NCBI GenBank assembly: GCA_020250005.1
Contig: JADCES010000132.1
Location: 1-36,915, forward strand
Direction of reading: 5' to 3'
Length of the DNA stretch: 36,915 nucleotides
Origin: Roseomonas sp.
GTDB taxonomy: Bacteria; Pseudomonadota; Alphaproteobacteria; Acetobacterales; Acetobacteraceae
A model generated the notes under the pieces. That model made no database searches, was not told the DNA's origin, and saw only the letters and a program-made list of their open reading frames with translations. Made by a program: the position numbers and the translations under genes. Positions 8,319 through 17,406 of the stretch are shown here, piece after piece (position 1 is the first letter of the stretch; every line of letters starts with the position of its first letter).

Positions 8319-10280
8319 TCAGCGTAAGGGCCAGGGGAGGTCGAAGAAATACTGCAATAGCCCTTGCGGGAAATCCAGCGTCAGCATTTGCGCGACAAAG
8401 ATCAACCCAATGGTCGCAATGGAGGTGAGGAATAGCGTCATCCGCCAGGTGCAACCCGCCGCATAACGCAGGAAGGACAGGAAGAAGATCGTATTGGCGA
8501 GCAGGAAGCCAACCAAGGCGGAAAGCCCGACCAACCCGATCACCCAGCCCAGATGCGCCCAGAAGCTGCCATCCTCGGGCTTCGCCTTGGCTTCTGCGTC
8601 ATGGAATAGCGAACCTCCGACGCGCCCGAAATTCAGCCGCAATAGAACCGGAACACTGATCAGCAGCATGGCGCCGGCAATCATCATGGGGAAGACCGCA
8701 CCCAGGAAGCTGTGGCGCATGGCGTCAACGAAAACCGCGGCGAAAAGCGCCACCGGGATCACGGCGAAAATCGCCTGGGGTTGGCGCCGGCCCGTATCCG
8801 TGCTGCCGCCATCTTCTTCCGTATCCGCCAAGCGGCGCTTGCGGATACCAAGCCCGGCAAATACCACGATCAGCGCGGCGATGATCATCACGCCAGGCCG
8901 CGTCAGGAAATCCCAGCCATAGAATTGCACGGCCTGGTACAAATAGGTTTCCATCGGCAGCGCCAGCACAAAGCCCACCACGAAGGGTGGGCGCGGCCAG
9001 CCGAAGCGGCGCATCAGCAGGCCGAGCAGGCCAATACCCAGCAGCAGCAGCAAATCCGCCAATTCGCGGTTATTGTTGAAGGCGCCAAAGCAGACCACCA
9101 TCATCATGAAGGGCGCCAGCAGCCCGAAGCGCACCGTGGTCAGCCGCGCAATCAGGGGCGATGTTGCGAAGCACAGCAAGGTGCCCATGACATTGGCAAT
9201 CGCAAGAGACCAGATAATCGCATAGGTCAGATCAAGTCGTGATCCCACCAGCGCCGGCCCGGCTTCAATACCAAGCAGCGTCATGCCGCCCAAAAACACC
9301 GCCATGGATCCTGATGAAGGAATGCCGAAGAAAAGTGTCGGCACCAGCGCACCACCTTCGCGCGCATTATTCGATGCTTCCACGGCGATCACGCCGCGCA
9401 CATCACCCTTGCCGAATTGGCCGTTCTTTTCGGTCTGAATCGCGTGACCATAGACAATCCAATCGGTCACGCTGCCGCCAAGCCCAGGGATGGCGCCCAA
9501 CACAGACCCGATGGAAGATGTGCGCAGCAGCAGCCACCAATGGCGCATGATATCGCGCACACCATCAAACCAGCCGCGGCCCAGCTCCGCTGTGCGCGAA
9601 ATCGTCCCGCCCCCGCGCGCCAGATCAATGATTTCCGGCAGCGCAAAAATCGCCAGCACCAAAACGGGCAGTGGCAAGCCATCCGAAAGATAGATCAGCC
9701 CAAAATCCAACCGATATTCCGCTGTGGCAGGTGCGGTGCCGACCGTGCCAAGCGCCAAACCCATGCCGCAGGCAATCAGCCCCTTGGCGAAGCTTTTGCC
9801 CGCCAGCACGCCCACCATGGAAAGCCCAAGCAGCGCCAGCATGAATAACTCGGCAGTACCCAGCGCCAGAATCAGGGGCCGCGCAATCAGCACCGCGCCG
9901 GTCAAAATCACCGCGCCAATCAAGCCACCGATCATGGAAGCGAGGAAGGATGCCGATAAGGCGCGCGCTGCTTCTCCTCGTCGGGCCATGGGGAAGCCAT
10001 CCAGGATCGTCGCCTGGCTTGCCGATGACCCTGGTATGCCCATCAGGATGGAGCTGAATGTATCCGCTGTCGCCGCTACCGCAACGAGGCCCACCAGCAT
10101 GGCAAGGGCCGAGACCTGATCGAGGCCGTAAATAAAGGGCATCACCAGTGAAAGCCCGGCCAGGCCGCCAAGCGCGGGCAACACGCCAATGGCGTAACCA
10201 ATCAGGACCCCAAGCGCCATATAGCCAAGGCGTTCAGGACTCGCGAGCGCGGTCAGCGCCATCAGCAGCGCGTCAAGCAT
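8319..10280 (-). CDS. tctA: Tripartite tricarboxylate transporter permease, TctA fused to a TctB-like domain
   Basis: Inner-membrane permease of a TctABC uptake system, 653 residues, against about 500 for a normal TctA. Residues 1 to about 490 are TctA: GVLIGYAIGVLPALGGLAGL near the N-terminus, MGIPGSSASQATILDGFPMA, and AIPGLGGSVTDWIVYGHA with NNAREGGALVPTLFFGIPSSG. After a charged linker (about 490-512, RRLADTEEDGG) there is an extra region of about 140 residues with four hydrophobic segments, the size and topology of the small subunit TctB. No separate tctB lies nearby, so I infer a TctA-TctB fusion. AGGAG precedes the ATG. The TctC-like gene is 38 bases upstream and the PrpF-like gene 10 bases downstream. 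Confidence 0.9.
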   Translation of the reverse strand: MLDALLMALTALASPERLGYMALGVLIGYAIGVLPALGGLAGLSLVMPFIYGLDQVSALAMLVGLVAVAATADTFSSILMGIPGSSASQATILDGFPMARRGEAARALSASFLASMIGGLIGAVILTGAVLIARPLILALGTAELFMLALLGLSMVGVLAGKSFAKGLIACGMGLALGTVGTAPATAEYRLDFGLIYLSDGLPLPVLVLAIFALPEIIDLARGGGTISRTAELGRGWFDGVRDIMRHWWLLLRTSSIGSVLGAIPGLGGSVTDWIVYGHAIQTEKNGQFGKGDVRGVIAVEASNNAREGGALVPTLFFGIPSSGSMAVFLGGMTLLGIEAGPALVGSRLDLTYAIIWSLAIANVMGTLLCFATSPLIARLTTVRFGLLAPFMMMVVCFGAFNNNRELADLLLLLGIGLLGLLMRRFGWPRPPFVVGFVLALPMETYLYQAVQFYGWDFLTRPGVMIIAALIVVFAGLGIRKRRLADTEEDGGSTDTGRRQPQAIFAVIPVALFAAVFVDAMRHSFLGAVFPMMIAGAMLLISVPVLLRLNFGRVGGSLFHDAEAKAKPEDGSFWAHLGWVIGLVGLSALVGFLLANTIFFLSFLRYAAGCTWRMTLFLTSIATIGLIFVAQMLTLDFPQGLLQYFFDLPWPLR

Positions 10281-10318
10281 TCGGCCTTACTCCTATCCCC
10301 GCGCTGACTTTGGATTGA

Positions 10319-11416
10319 TTAGCCAAGGCGATGGTTGAAGCGGCGCAGCAACCATTCCTTGATCCATTCGCGCGTCGCTTCACTGATGACGGTGCCGGCG
10401 GCATAGGCTTTCTCGGCGGCGTCGCCCACCACCTCATCATATTCGCCAATTACCGAGCCGCGCTTTTCCTTGTATTCCGGATCGGCAAAAATGCGCGTGA
10501 AGGCAGTGCGATAAAGGTCTTGCACAGCGCGCGGCGTTTCCTTCGGCACGACCACGAATTTCTGCGCGGCAAAGCCCGCGACGAACAGCGTGCGATAGGC
10601 ATCCCATGCCGGGCCGGATGGGTCCTGCCCCGTTGCCGCGCGCAGGAATTCCGGGAAGGTCGGCAAATCCGGGAAATTCGGATCGCGCACGATATCGCCC
10701 GCAGCATTCATGATGCCATAGGAAAACAGCGGCACGGCTTTGCCTTCACGCACCAGCGGCAGAACCTGGCTCGTATAGGCTGAGGATGTTTGATAATCGA
10801 TCGGCGTCTCACCACGTTCAAAGGCAAGCCGCCCCTGGCCGCGGCCCTGCATGCCAAAGACGATCTGCACATTCAGGTTCATCAGTTCAAAGGCCAGCGT
10901 CGGCACGATATCGAGCGATGTCGGCCCCTGGCTGCCGAAGCGCAGGCCTTGCGCCGCTTGCAGCCGGGCAAGGTCCCCCGGCCCGCGCACGCCCAATTCC
11001 GGGCGTACATAAAGCACGCCGCCGGTTGGGCTCGCCATCAGCACGCTCCAGGCGCGGTAGTCGTAGCGCACGCGCGGATCGCCCATCAGGAAGGGGAATT
11101 GCGTCGAGCCACTGGTGCCAAGAATGGTCAGCCCATCAGGCCGTGTGCGTTGCGCGAATTGATTGGCGCCATTGATGCTGCCGCCACCGGTAACATTGCG
11201 GATCACCACGGTTGGGTTGCCCGGCATGTGGCGTTGCAACAGCGGCAAATGAAACCGCGCCCAGACATCCGAACCGCCACCCACCGCGAAGGGGATGATC
11301 CATTCAATGGTCTTGCCGGCCATATCCTGCGCCCGCGCGGCACCTGTTGCGGCCAGGCCAAGGCCAAGCCCGCCAAGGGCGCGGCGCGTGATTGGTAATT
11401 GTGAAGCTTTGGTCAT
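10319..11416 (-). CDS. Tripartite tricarboxylate transporter substrate-binding protein (TctC/Bug-like)
   Basis: Periplasmic binding protein of 365 residues from the ATG at 11416. I chose this start because GGAGGG lies about 8 bases upstream (11424-11429) and a Tat-like signal peptide begins there (MTKASQLPITRRALGGLGLG, then AARAQ); the longer open frame to 11560 adds only non-signal sequence. The mature part has the family opening TIEWIIPFAVGGGSDVWAR and NVTGGGSINGANQFA. It is about 40 residues longer than typical Bug proteins and more divergent from them than the other two in this window. First gene of the operon with the fused permease and PrpF-like gene, it should feed that permease. The 121-base gap to the divergent rluC-like gene must hold both promoters, but I cannot pick them out. 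Confidence 0.85.
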   Translation of the reverse strand: MTKASQLPITRRALGGLGLGLAATGAARAQDMAGKTIEWIIPFAVGGGSDVWARFHLPLLQRHMPGNPTVVIRNVTGGGSINGANQFAQRTRPDGLTILGTSGSTQFPFLMGDPRVRYDYRAWSVLMASPTGGVLYVRPELGVRGPGDLARLQAAQGLRFGSQGPTSLDIVPTLAFELMNLNVQIVFGMQGRGQGRLAFERGETPIDYQTSSAYTSQVLPLVREGKAVPLFSYGIMNAAGDIVRDPNFPDLPTFPEFLRAATGQDPSGPAWDAYRTLFVAGFAAQKFVVVPKETPRAVQDLYRTAFTRIFADPEYKEKRGSVIGEYDEVVGDAAEKAYAAGTVISEATREWIKEWLLRRFNHRLG

Positions 11417-11537
11417 GAAAACCCTCCCCAGCTTGATTTTCACCCCCCTTAAAGCAGAAGCAGGGGCGATGGAACCAGGGAAATTGCGCGCTGCATTTGC
11501 CGCTTTCAGAACCGCGCCCCGCCTGTTACGGAATGCC

Positions 11538-12509
11538 ATGCCCGTTACCCACCGCACCATCGCCCCGGCCGAGGCCGATATTCGGCTTGATCGCTGGTTC
11601 CATCGGCACTACCCGAACCTGACCCAAGGCGCGCTGCAAAAGATGCTGCGCACCGGGCAAATCCGGCTGGATGGTGCGCGGGTGGAAGCCAATGCGCGGC
11701 TCAAGCCCGGCCAGCAATTGCGCATCCCGCCCCTGCCGGAAGCCGCCGCCAAGCCCCTCAGCGCCCGCCCAGTGTCAGACCGAGACGCGGCGGCGCTTGA
11801 ACGCATGGTGATCTACCGCGATGCCTCGGTGATTGTGCTCGACAAGCCCCAGGGCCTCCCGGTGCAAGGTGGCCCGGGCATCACACGCCATGTGGATGGC
11901 ATGCTGGATGCGCTGCGCTTTGGCTATGAGGAACGCCCGCGCCTGGTGCATCGGCTGGACAAGGACACCTCCGGCGTTCTGATCCTGGGCCGCACCGCCG
12001 CCGCTGCGTCCCGCCTGGCCGCAGCCTTTCGCGGGCGGGATGCGGAGAAAACCTATTGGGCTGTCGTGATTGGCCGCCCCCATCCCCTGGAAGGCCGCAT
12101 TGACCTGCCGCTGGCGAAGCTTGGCGGGCAGCGCGGCGAACGCGTGGCCGGCGTTGCGGATGGGGAGGGCACGCGCGCTGTCACGCTGTATCGCGTGGTG
12201 GATTCCGCGCAGCGTCAGGCGGCGATGCTGGAATTGCGCCCGCTGACGGGCCGCACCCATCAACTGCGTGTGCATTGCGCCGAGGCTTTGCGCTGCCCGA
12301 TCATGGGTGATGGCAAATATGGCGGCCAGGCCGCGCATCTGGAAGGCTTCGGCAATACGCTCCATCTGCATGCACGGGCCTTGCGCCTGCCGCATCCGGA
12401 AGGTGGTATGCTGGAACTCGCCGCGCCCTTGCCGGCGCATATGAAGGAAACCTTCGCCTTGCTCGGCTTTGATCGCCCGAAGACCCCGCCATGTCGGCAT
12501 CTGCGCTAA
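11538..12509 (+). CDS. rluC: RluA-family 23S rRNA pseudouridine synthase (RluC-like)
   Basis: Cytoplasmic enzyme of 323 residues that isomerises uridine to pseudouridine in 23S rRNA. An N-terminal S4 RNA-binding domain is visible (RLDRWFHRHY to about residue 65, with GQIRLDGARV), followed by the synthase domain. The catalytic motif is RLVHRLDKDTSGVLIL, with the catalytic aspartate in HRLDKDTSG; TGRTHQLRVH and the GDGKYGG segment follow. The VQGGPGITRHVDG segment fits RluC better than RluD, but the exact target uridines are inferred. I chose ATG 11538 because the protein then starts shortly before the S4 domain; the open frame continues upstream to 11295 without family resemblance. Its 3' end overlaps the AsmA-family gene by 19 bases. 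Confidence 0.9.
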   Translation: MPVTHRTIAPAEADIRLDRWFHRHYPNLTQGALQKMLRTGQIRLDGARVEANARLKPGQQLRIPPLPEAAAKPLSARPVSDRDAAALERMVIYRDASVIVLDKPQGLPVQGGPGITRHVDGMLDALRFGYEERPRLVHRLDKDTSGVLILGRTAAAASRLAAAFRGRDAEKTYWAVVIGRPHPLEGRIDLPLAKLGGQRGERVAGVADGEGTRAVTLYRVVDSAQRQAAMLELRPLTGRTHQLRVHCAEALRCPIMGDGKYGGQAAHLEGFGNTLHLHARALRLPHPEGGMLELAAPLPAHMKETFALLGFDRPKTPPCRHLR

Positions 12510-14779
12510 AGCCCGCCCGCCGCTGGCCGCGCTATCTGGCAGGTGGCATTGCGCTGCTATTGCTGCTGCTGATCGGCGGCGTGTTTGCGCTACGCGCCGC
12601 TTTGGAATCCGGCCGCTTCACGCCGCGCATCAAGGCGGAGATCGAAGCCGCCACCGGCTATCGGGCGAGTATTGGCGGGATCGGTTTGGCGCTTGGGCTG
12701 ATCCCGAAGCTTGAATTGCGCGATGTGGCGCTCAGCACGCCGGGCGGCGCCGCGCCGGGCGTGGTGGCGCCAAGGCTGGCGGCAAGTATTTCGCTACGCT
12801 CCCTGATTTCCGGCGGCATCGAAATCCCAGTTGTGGAAGCGGATGGGCTAAAGCTCAATCTTGATCCAGCGCTTTGGGCGCTGCCTGCCACGGAAAGGCC
12901 CGCGCGAGACGCCGCCGCGCCGCCATCAGCACCCAGGCCCGCAGCCAGCATGCCGCATATCGGGCTGGTCCGGCTGCATGATGCGCATGTGATCCTGCCG
13001 GGCAGTGCGGGGCGGGATATCGAAATCCCGTCACTTTCCATCCGCAATGTCAGCGCCGCCAGCGCAAGCGATCTGGCCGCCGAATGGCGCTTCCAGGGCA
13101 TTATTTTTACCCTGGCCGGGAAGGCCGGGCCGCTTTTCGGTGCTGCCCCCGGAACGCTGCCGCCTTTGGGCGCCATCACGCTCAGGGCCAGCGCGGGTGA
13201 TCTTGGCTGGCTGCTGCCGGGCCTCAGGCTTGAGGGGCTGGAATTGATCGCGCCGCCAGACGGCGAGGCCAAGCTCTCCGGCGCGCTGACCCGTGGCGGC
13301 AATACCGCGCGGCTTGAGGCGAATTTGGGCGAGATTGGCAAGCTGCTTTATGGCTTCACCGGGCCATTGCCGATGGAAGCCCGGCTTACTTCTGCCGATG
13401 CCAGCATGACGCTTAGGGGCGCCGTGGCGCGCCCGCTGGAATTGGCCGATGGCCAATTCGATCTGACGGTGGATGTGCCGGATGCGGCGGGGCTTTCCGG
13501 CTTTCCCGCCTTACCCCCGGGGCTGCGTGGAACAGCGCGGCTTGAATGGCGCGATCCGCAGAATATCAGCCTGCCGCGCTTCCAGCTCACCAGCCCCGCG
13601 CTTGTCGCCAACGCCGCGCTGACGCTTGGCCTGGCTGGGCGGCCCAATCTGACCGGGCAGATTGAAGTCACGCGGCTTGATCTGGATGCGCTATCACCCG
13701 CGCCGGCACCCGCGCCAAGCCCAGCCCGCCCCGCTCCGGCGGCCCCAGCGGCGGGGGATGGCCGCATCATTCCTGACATTGCTTTGCCGGTTGCAGCGCT
13801 GAACGCGCTGGATGCGGAATTGGCGTTCGCCCTGCGCGGCATCACGTCCCGCAGCCTGCCGCAAGCGGCGCTGCAGACCAATCTCCGCCTCAGCAACGGC
13901 GCGCTGACACTCGCCCCCTTCAACCTCACCATCCCGGCCGGGCGGATTGCTGGGCAGGTCACGGTGAATGCCGCGGCCAATCCCGCGCAATTCGGCCTCC
14001 GGCTGCGTTCGGATGGCGCGGGGCTTGACCTTGCGGCGCTGAGCGGTGCGCTGGATGGGCTTGGGCTGCGCGGGCGGGGCGACATTGCTGCTGATCTGCG
14101 CGGCGCCGGCGCCACCACCCGCGCCATTGCCGCGAGCCTCAATGGTGATTTGGGCTTGGCCTTGGTGAATGCCCGGCTGGAACAGGGCACGGCGATGGAG
14201 GCGCTGGGCGCCTTGCTCGCGCTGCTCTCGCCCGCGTCGCAAAGGCTGGGCGCGGTGGAACTCCGCTGCCTGGCCCTGGCCTTTGGGGCGACGCAGGGTG
14301 TGGCGCAAAGCCGGGCGCTTTTCATGGATAGCGCCATTGGCCAGATCAGCGGTCAGGCCGCCATCAATCTGCGCGATGAAAGCCTGAATGGCCGGCTTGA
14401 TACAAATCTGCGCGTCTTGGGCGTTGGGCTGCGCGCGCCGGTCAATCTGGGTGGGACACTGGCGGCGCCGCGCATTGGGGTTGCGGCCGGCGCGGCGCTT
14501 GGCCAAACCGCGATGGGCCTGCTGGGCGATACGCTTACCGGACGTATCGCGACGGAACCCTTGGGCAATCTGCTGGGCGGCGCGGGCCGCAATGCTGAGG
14601 CGGATTGCGCCGAGCCTTTGCGTATCGCGCGGCTTGGCGCGGATGGTGCCGCACCCGCACCACGCGCCGCGCCGGAAGCGGCGCCGGAAGCACCGCGGCA
14701 AGGCACGCCTGCCTTGCCATCACCGGTGCAGGACATGCTGCGCGGCCTTGGGGGTATTCTGGGGGGTGGGCGGCGGTGA
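12491..14779 (+). CDS. AsmA family protein
   Basis: Large envelope protein of 762 residues. A single N-terminal membrane anchor (about residues 15-35, YLAGGIALLLLLLIGGVFAL) is followed by FTPRIKAEIEAATGYRASIG, the hallmark of AsmA-like proteins, and a long beta-rich periplasmic part. A proline/alanine-rich linker lies near residues 405-420, and the C-terminal half carries the AsmA_2-type segment (LNGDLGLALVNARLEQGTAM, then DSAIGQISGQAAINLRDESL). AsmA-like proteins are related to bridge-like lipid transporters and affect outer-membrane lipid homeostasis; the role here is inferred from that. The start codon lies inside the rluC-like gene, an overlap of 19 bases that suggests translational coupling. 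It ends 12 bases before the convergent DUF3775 gene. Confidence 0.88.
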   Translation: MSASALKPARRWPRYLAGGIALLLLLLIGGVFALRAALESGRFTPRIKAEIEAATGYRASIGGIGLALGLIPKLELRDVALSTPGGAAPGVVAPRLAASISLRSLISGGIEIPVVEADGLKLNLDPALWALPATERPARDAAAPPSAPRPAASMPHIGLVRLHDAHVILPGSAGRDIEIPSLSIRNVSAASASDLAAEWRFQGIIFTLAGKAGPLFGAAPGTLPPLGAITLRASAGDLGWLLPGLRLEGLELIAPPDGEAKLSGALTRGGNTARLEANLGEIGKLLYGFTGPLPMEARLTSADASMTLRGAVARPLELADGQFDLTVDVPDAAGLSGFPALPPGLRGTARLEWRDPQNISLPRFQLTSPALVANAALTLGLAGRPNLTGQIEVTRLDLDALSPAPAPAPSPARPAPAAPAAGDGRIIPDIALPVAALNALDAELAFALRGITSRSLPQAALQTNLRLSNGALTLAPFNLTIPAGRIAGQVTVNAAANPAQFGLRLRSDGAGLDLAALSGALDGLGLRGRGDIAADLRGAGATTRAIAASLNGDLGLALVNARLEQGTAMEALGALLALLSPASQRLGAVELRCLALAFGATQGVAQSRALFMDSAIGQISGQAAINLRDESLNGRLDTNLRVLGVGLRAPVNLGGTLAAPRIGVAAGAALGQTAMGLLGDTLTGRIATEPLGNLLGGAGRNAEADCAEPLRIARLGADGAAPAPRAAPEAAPEAPRQGTPALPSPVQDMLRGLGGILGGGRR

Positions 14780-14791
14780 GTGGCGGGCGTT

Positions 14792-15208
14792 TCAGCCCTC
14801 CACATCCTCCAGCGAAAGGCCGAGCGCTTCCAAGCCTTCTTCCAGCATATCGCCGAGCATTTCGATACCAAGCAAATAGCCCGCCGGGTCACGCATATTG
14901 CGTTCCCGCGCCAGGTTGCGTGCTTCTTCCCAATCATCGGCGTCATAATCACCGCGCCCAATCCAGGCGAGCGCGATCAGCGATGCCTGTTCGTCCTCAT
15001 TCAATTCATTGATGAAGGCGCGCAAAGCATCCTCATCCATGTTTTCATCATCTTCGGCGTCGAGGCCTTCCTCATCCTCATCCGCGCGGGAGATTGCACC
15101 GCTTTCCTCACCTTCCTGAACGGCGCGCGCCGCATCCACAATGGCGGCCACTGATTCCAGGCTGATACCCAGATCGAATTCCTCATCCTCATCATCACGT
15201 GCGGCCAT
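14792..15208 (-). CDS. DUF3775 domain protein
   Basis: Small, strongly acidic cytoplasmic protein of 138 residues with no signal or membrane segment. After a short acidic start (ARDDEDEEFDLGI) it has SLESVAAIVDAARAVQE, an acidic linker, then DEDALRAFINELNEDEQASL, LAWIGRGDYD and RDPAGYLLGIEMLGDMLEEG. This matches the DUF3775 family found in alphaproteobacteria, whose function is unknown to me. The ATG at 15208 has GGAGAAG just upstream, which decides the start over the longer frame to 15259. It sits 66 bases after the WD40 gene on the same strand, so it may be the last gene of the GTPase-WD40 operon. Confidence 0.8.
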   Translation of the reverse strand: MAARDDEDEEFDLGISLESVAAIVDAARAVQEGEESGAISRADEDEEGLDAEDDENMDEDALRAFINELNEDEQASLIALAWIGRGDYDADDWEEARNLARERNMRDPAGYLLGIEMLGDMLEEGLEALGLSLEDVEG

Positions 15209-15274
15209 GGCGCTTCTCCAGTCTCGACCCCGGCACTCAAGCACAGGGGCGCGGGGCATTTCCAGCCCCGGCTT

Positions 15275-16300
15275 TCAGCGGCGCGAAAGATCCACGAGCC
15301 CGGCGAAACCTTCTTCCGTGCCGAAGGCCAAATGCGTGCCCGAATCGCTCCAGGCAAGGGCCGAGACTCCGCCGCGCCCCGGTGCGGCCACGGGCACAAT
15401 GCGCCCGCTTGCGACCTCGGCGATCAGCACCAGCCCGTCATTGAAGCCGGCCGCCACCACTTCCTGCTGCGGATGGCAGGCCACAGCCGAACACAGCGCC
15501 TGATCGCCGCCCGCGAGTTCCGTTGGCGCCTTGCCCATCGGCCCGCCACCAAAGAACGGCCACAACACCACGCAATCCGCGCCCGAGGTCGCGAGCCAAC
15601 GCCCCTTGGCCGTGAAAGACAGCGATTTGGTCTTCGCCGGATAGCCCGCCATGCGCATATGCTGCCCATCGGCCAAGCGCCAACCATGCAGGGTATTCTC
15701 CTGCATGGAAGTCACCACATGTGTCCCATCCGGGCTGAAGATAATGCCCGTATGGCTGCCCTTCCATTCCAGTGAACGCGGCTTGTCATCCTTCGCCGCC
15801 ACAAACCAAAGGGAGGCGCCATTGTAATGGCTCGCCGCAATGCGCTTGCCCTTGGCGTCAAAGGCAATGCCCGTGACCGAGCTTGGATGCACGAGTGACT
15901 TGATCGCCGCCCCAGCGCCATCCAGCACATGCACGGCCTTGCCTACAACAGCAGCACGCAGCCCGCTTTCATGCGCGGCGACATGTTCGACCCAGCGGCT
16001 GCCGTAACGTGCCAATTCAGTGACAGTGCCATCGGCGCCAAGGCGCATCAGCCGCCCATCATCGCCACCGGAGATCACGCCATCCTTGGCATCGGCACAC
16101 AGCGACAGCACCGCGCCCTGATGCGCCTCATGCCGTGCCCAAGCATCGCTGGCCTTGGCAAGCACCGCCTGGTGCAAGACGCCATCGCTGGTGCCAAAAC
16201 TGCATGTCCGGCCTTCATGGCCAAAGCCAATACCGGCAACCCAGGCGCCGAGGTTTTGCGAAACGCCCCGGCTATCCAGCAAATAATCTGCGCCACTCAT
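15275..16300 (-). CDS. WD40 repeat protein
   Basis: Soluble protein of 341 residues made of WD40-like blades and probably forming one beta-propeller. Repeat signatures recur about every 40 residues: [99 protein letters not shown], and [19 protein letters not shown]. There is no signal peptide. Its ATG overlaps the stop of the CobW-family GTPase gene by 4 bases (16297-16300), so the two are translationally coupled and the propeller is likely a partner or scaffold for the GTPase. The molecular function is unknown to me; the pairing suggests metal homeostasis. Confidence 0.88.
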   Translation of the reverse strand: MSGADYLLDSRGVSQNLGAWVAGIGFGHEGRTCSFGTSDGVLHQAVLAKASDAWARHEAHQGAVLSLCADAKDGVISGGDDGRLMRLGADGTVTELARYGSRWVEHVAAHESGLRAAVVGKAVHVLDGAGAAIKSLVHPSSVTGIAFDAKGKRIAASHYNGASLWFVAAKDDKPRSLEWKGSHTGIIFSPDGTHVVTSMQENTLHGWRLADGQHMRMAGYPAKTKSLSFTAKGRWLATSGADCVVLWPFFGGGPMGKAPTELAGGDQALCSAVACHPQQEVVAAGFNDGLVLIAEVASGRIVPVAAPGRGGVSALAWSDSGTHLAFGTEEGFAGLVDLSRR

Positions 16301-17328
16301 GCGCCGGGGGGGCTCCAGCGCGCGATTTCGGCATTGATTTTCGCCTCATCCTCACCGGCCTGGCAGGCTTCAAAACCGCGGCGCAGCCAGGGGCGATTCA
16401 AATCGCGCCCGATGAAGACCAGTTTTGAGCGCCGCGGATCGCCTTCCTTCCAGGGGCCAATGAAATCGCCATCGGCAATCATATGCACCGCCTGAAAGGC
16501 GAAGCGGCGATCATCGCCTTCATAAGCGAGGATCCCCTTGGTGCGCAGCAAATCCTGCCCCTTGCTGGACAGCACCTGCGTGATCCAGGCGTTGAAACGC
16601 TCGGCATCAATCGGGCGATCCACTTCGAAGGAAACGCTGTTCACTTCCGAATCATGTTCGTGATCATCCTCGCCCGAGAGGAATTCCGGTTCGCGTTCCA
16701 GGATGCGTTCCAGGTTGAAGGCATCGCGCCCGATCACGGCGCTGATCGGCACATCGGATTTCGTCGCACGGCGAATTTCGGCATAGGGGTTGATGGCGCG
16801 GATGCGCTTTTCAACTTCCGCTGCTTCGGCTTCGCTCACCAAATCCATCTTGTTCAGGACAATGATGTCGGCGAAGGCGATCTGTTCCTGCGCTTCGGCG
16901 GAATCCGCAAGCCGCGCCGGCAGATGCTTGGCATCCACCACGGTCACAATCGCATCCAGCTTGGTGGCGCGCTTCACATCATCATCAACGAAAAAGGTCT
17001 GCGCCACCGGGGCCGGGTCCGCAAGGCCGGTGGTTTCCACAATGATGCCATCGAACTTGTCGCGCCGCTTCATCAGCCCGGCCAGGATGCGGATCAAATC
17101 CCCGCGCACCGTGCAGCAGATGCAGCCATTATTCATTTCAAACACTTCTTCATCGGCATCCACGACCAGGTCGTTATCCACGCCCAATTCGCCGAATTCA
17201 TTGATCACGACCGCGAATTTCTGGCCGTGGTTCTCGGTCAGGATGCGGTTCAGCAGCGTCGTTTTGCCGGCACCAAGATAGCCGGTCAGCACGGTCACAG
17301 GCACGGGGGCGCGGGCAGTATCGCTCAC
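16297..17328 (-). CDS. CobW/COG0523 family GTP-binding metallochaperone
   Basis: Cytoplasmic G3E-family GTPase of 343 residues. Walker A is GYLGAGKTT (residues 16-24), the metal-binding CxCC motif is GCICC (C69, C71, C72), switch II region is [12 protein letters not shown], and NKMD gives guanine specificity. A short Asp/His-rich segment (EDDHEHDSE) follows near residue 220 and could bind metal. The CobW C-terminal domain begins near [13 protein letters not shown] and ends with a [10 protein letters not shown] segment. Family members deliver zinc or another metal to client proteins, often under zinc limitation (Zur control); I see no convincing Zur box in the 78 bases upstream. The start at 17328 fits the usual short N-terminus before Walker A. 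It overlaps the WD40 gene by 4 bases. Confidence 0.93.
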   Translation of the reverse strand: MSDTARAPVPVTVLTGYLGAGKTTLLNRILTENHGQKFAVVINEFGELGVDNDLVVDADEEVFEMNNGCICCTVRGDLIRILAGLMKRRDKFDGIIVETTGLADPAPVAQTFFVDDDVKRATKLDAIVTVVDAKHLPARLADSAEAQEQIAFADIIVLNKMDLVSEAEAAEVEKRIRAINPYAEIRRATKSDVPISAVIGRDAFNLERILEREPEFLSGEDDHEHDSEVNSVSFEVDRPIDAERFNAWITQVLSSKGQDLLRTKGILAYEGDDRRFAFQAVHMIADGDFIGPWKEGDPRRSKLVFIGRDLNRPWLRRGFEACQAGEDEAKINAEIARWSPPGA

Positions 17329-17406
17329 GTGGGTTTCTCCATCAGCAAGGTTTGGAACCCTATATGGGGCGAAGCCGGGCAGAGGTCACCCCGCCCAGCG
17401 AGAGAC

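Noticed and set aside
17345-17375. CCCTATATGGGG as a possible Zur-type operator before the CobW-family gene
   Set aside because: It is not a true inverted repeat and does not resemble the known alphaproteobacterial Zur box well enough.
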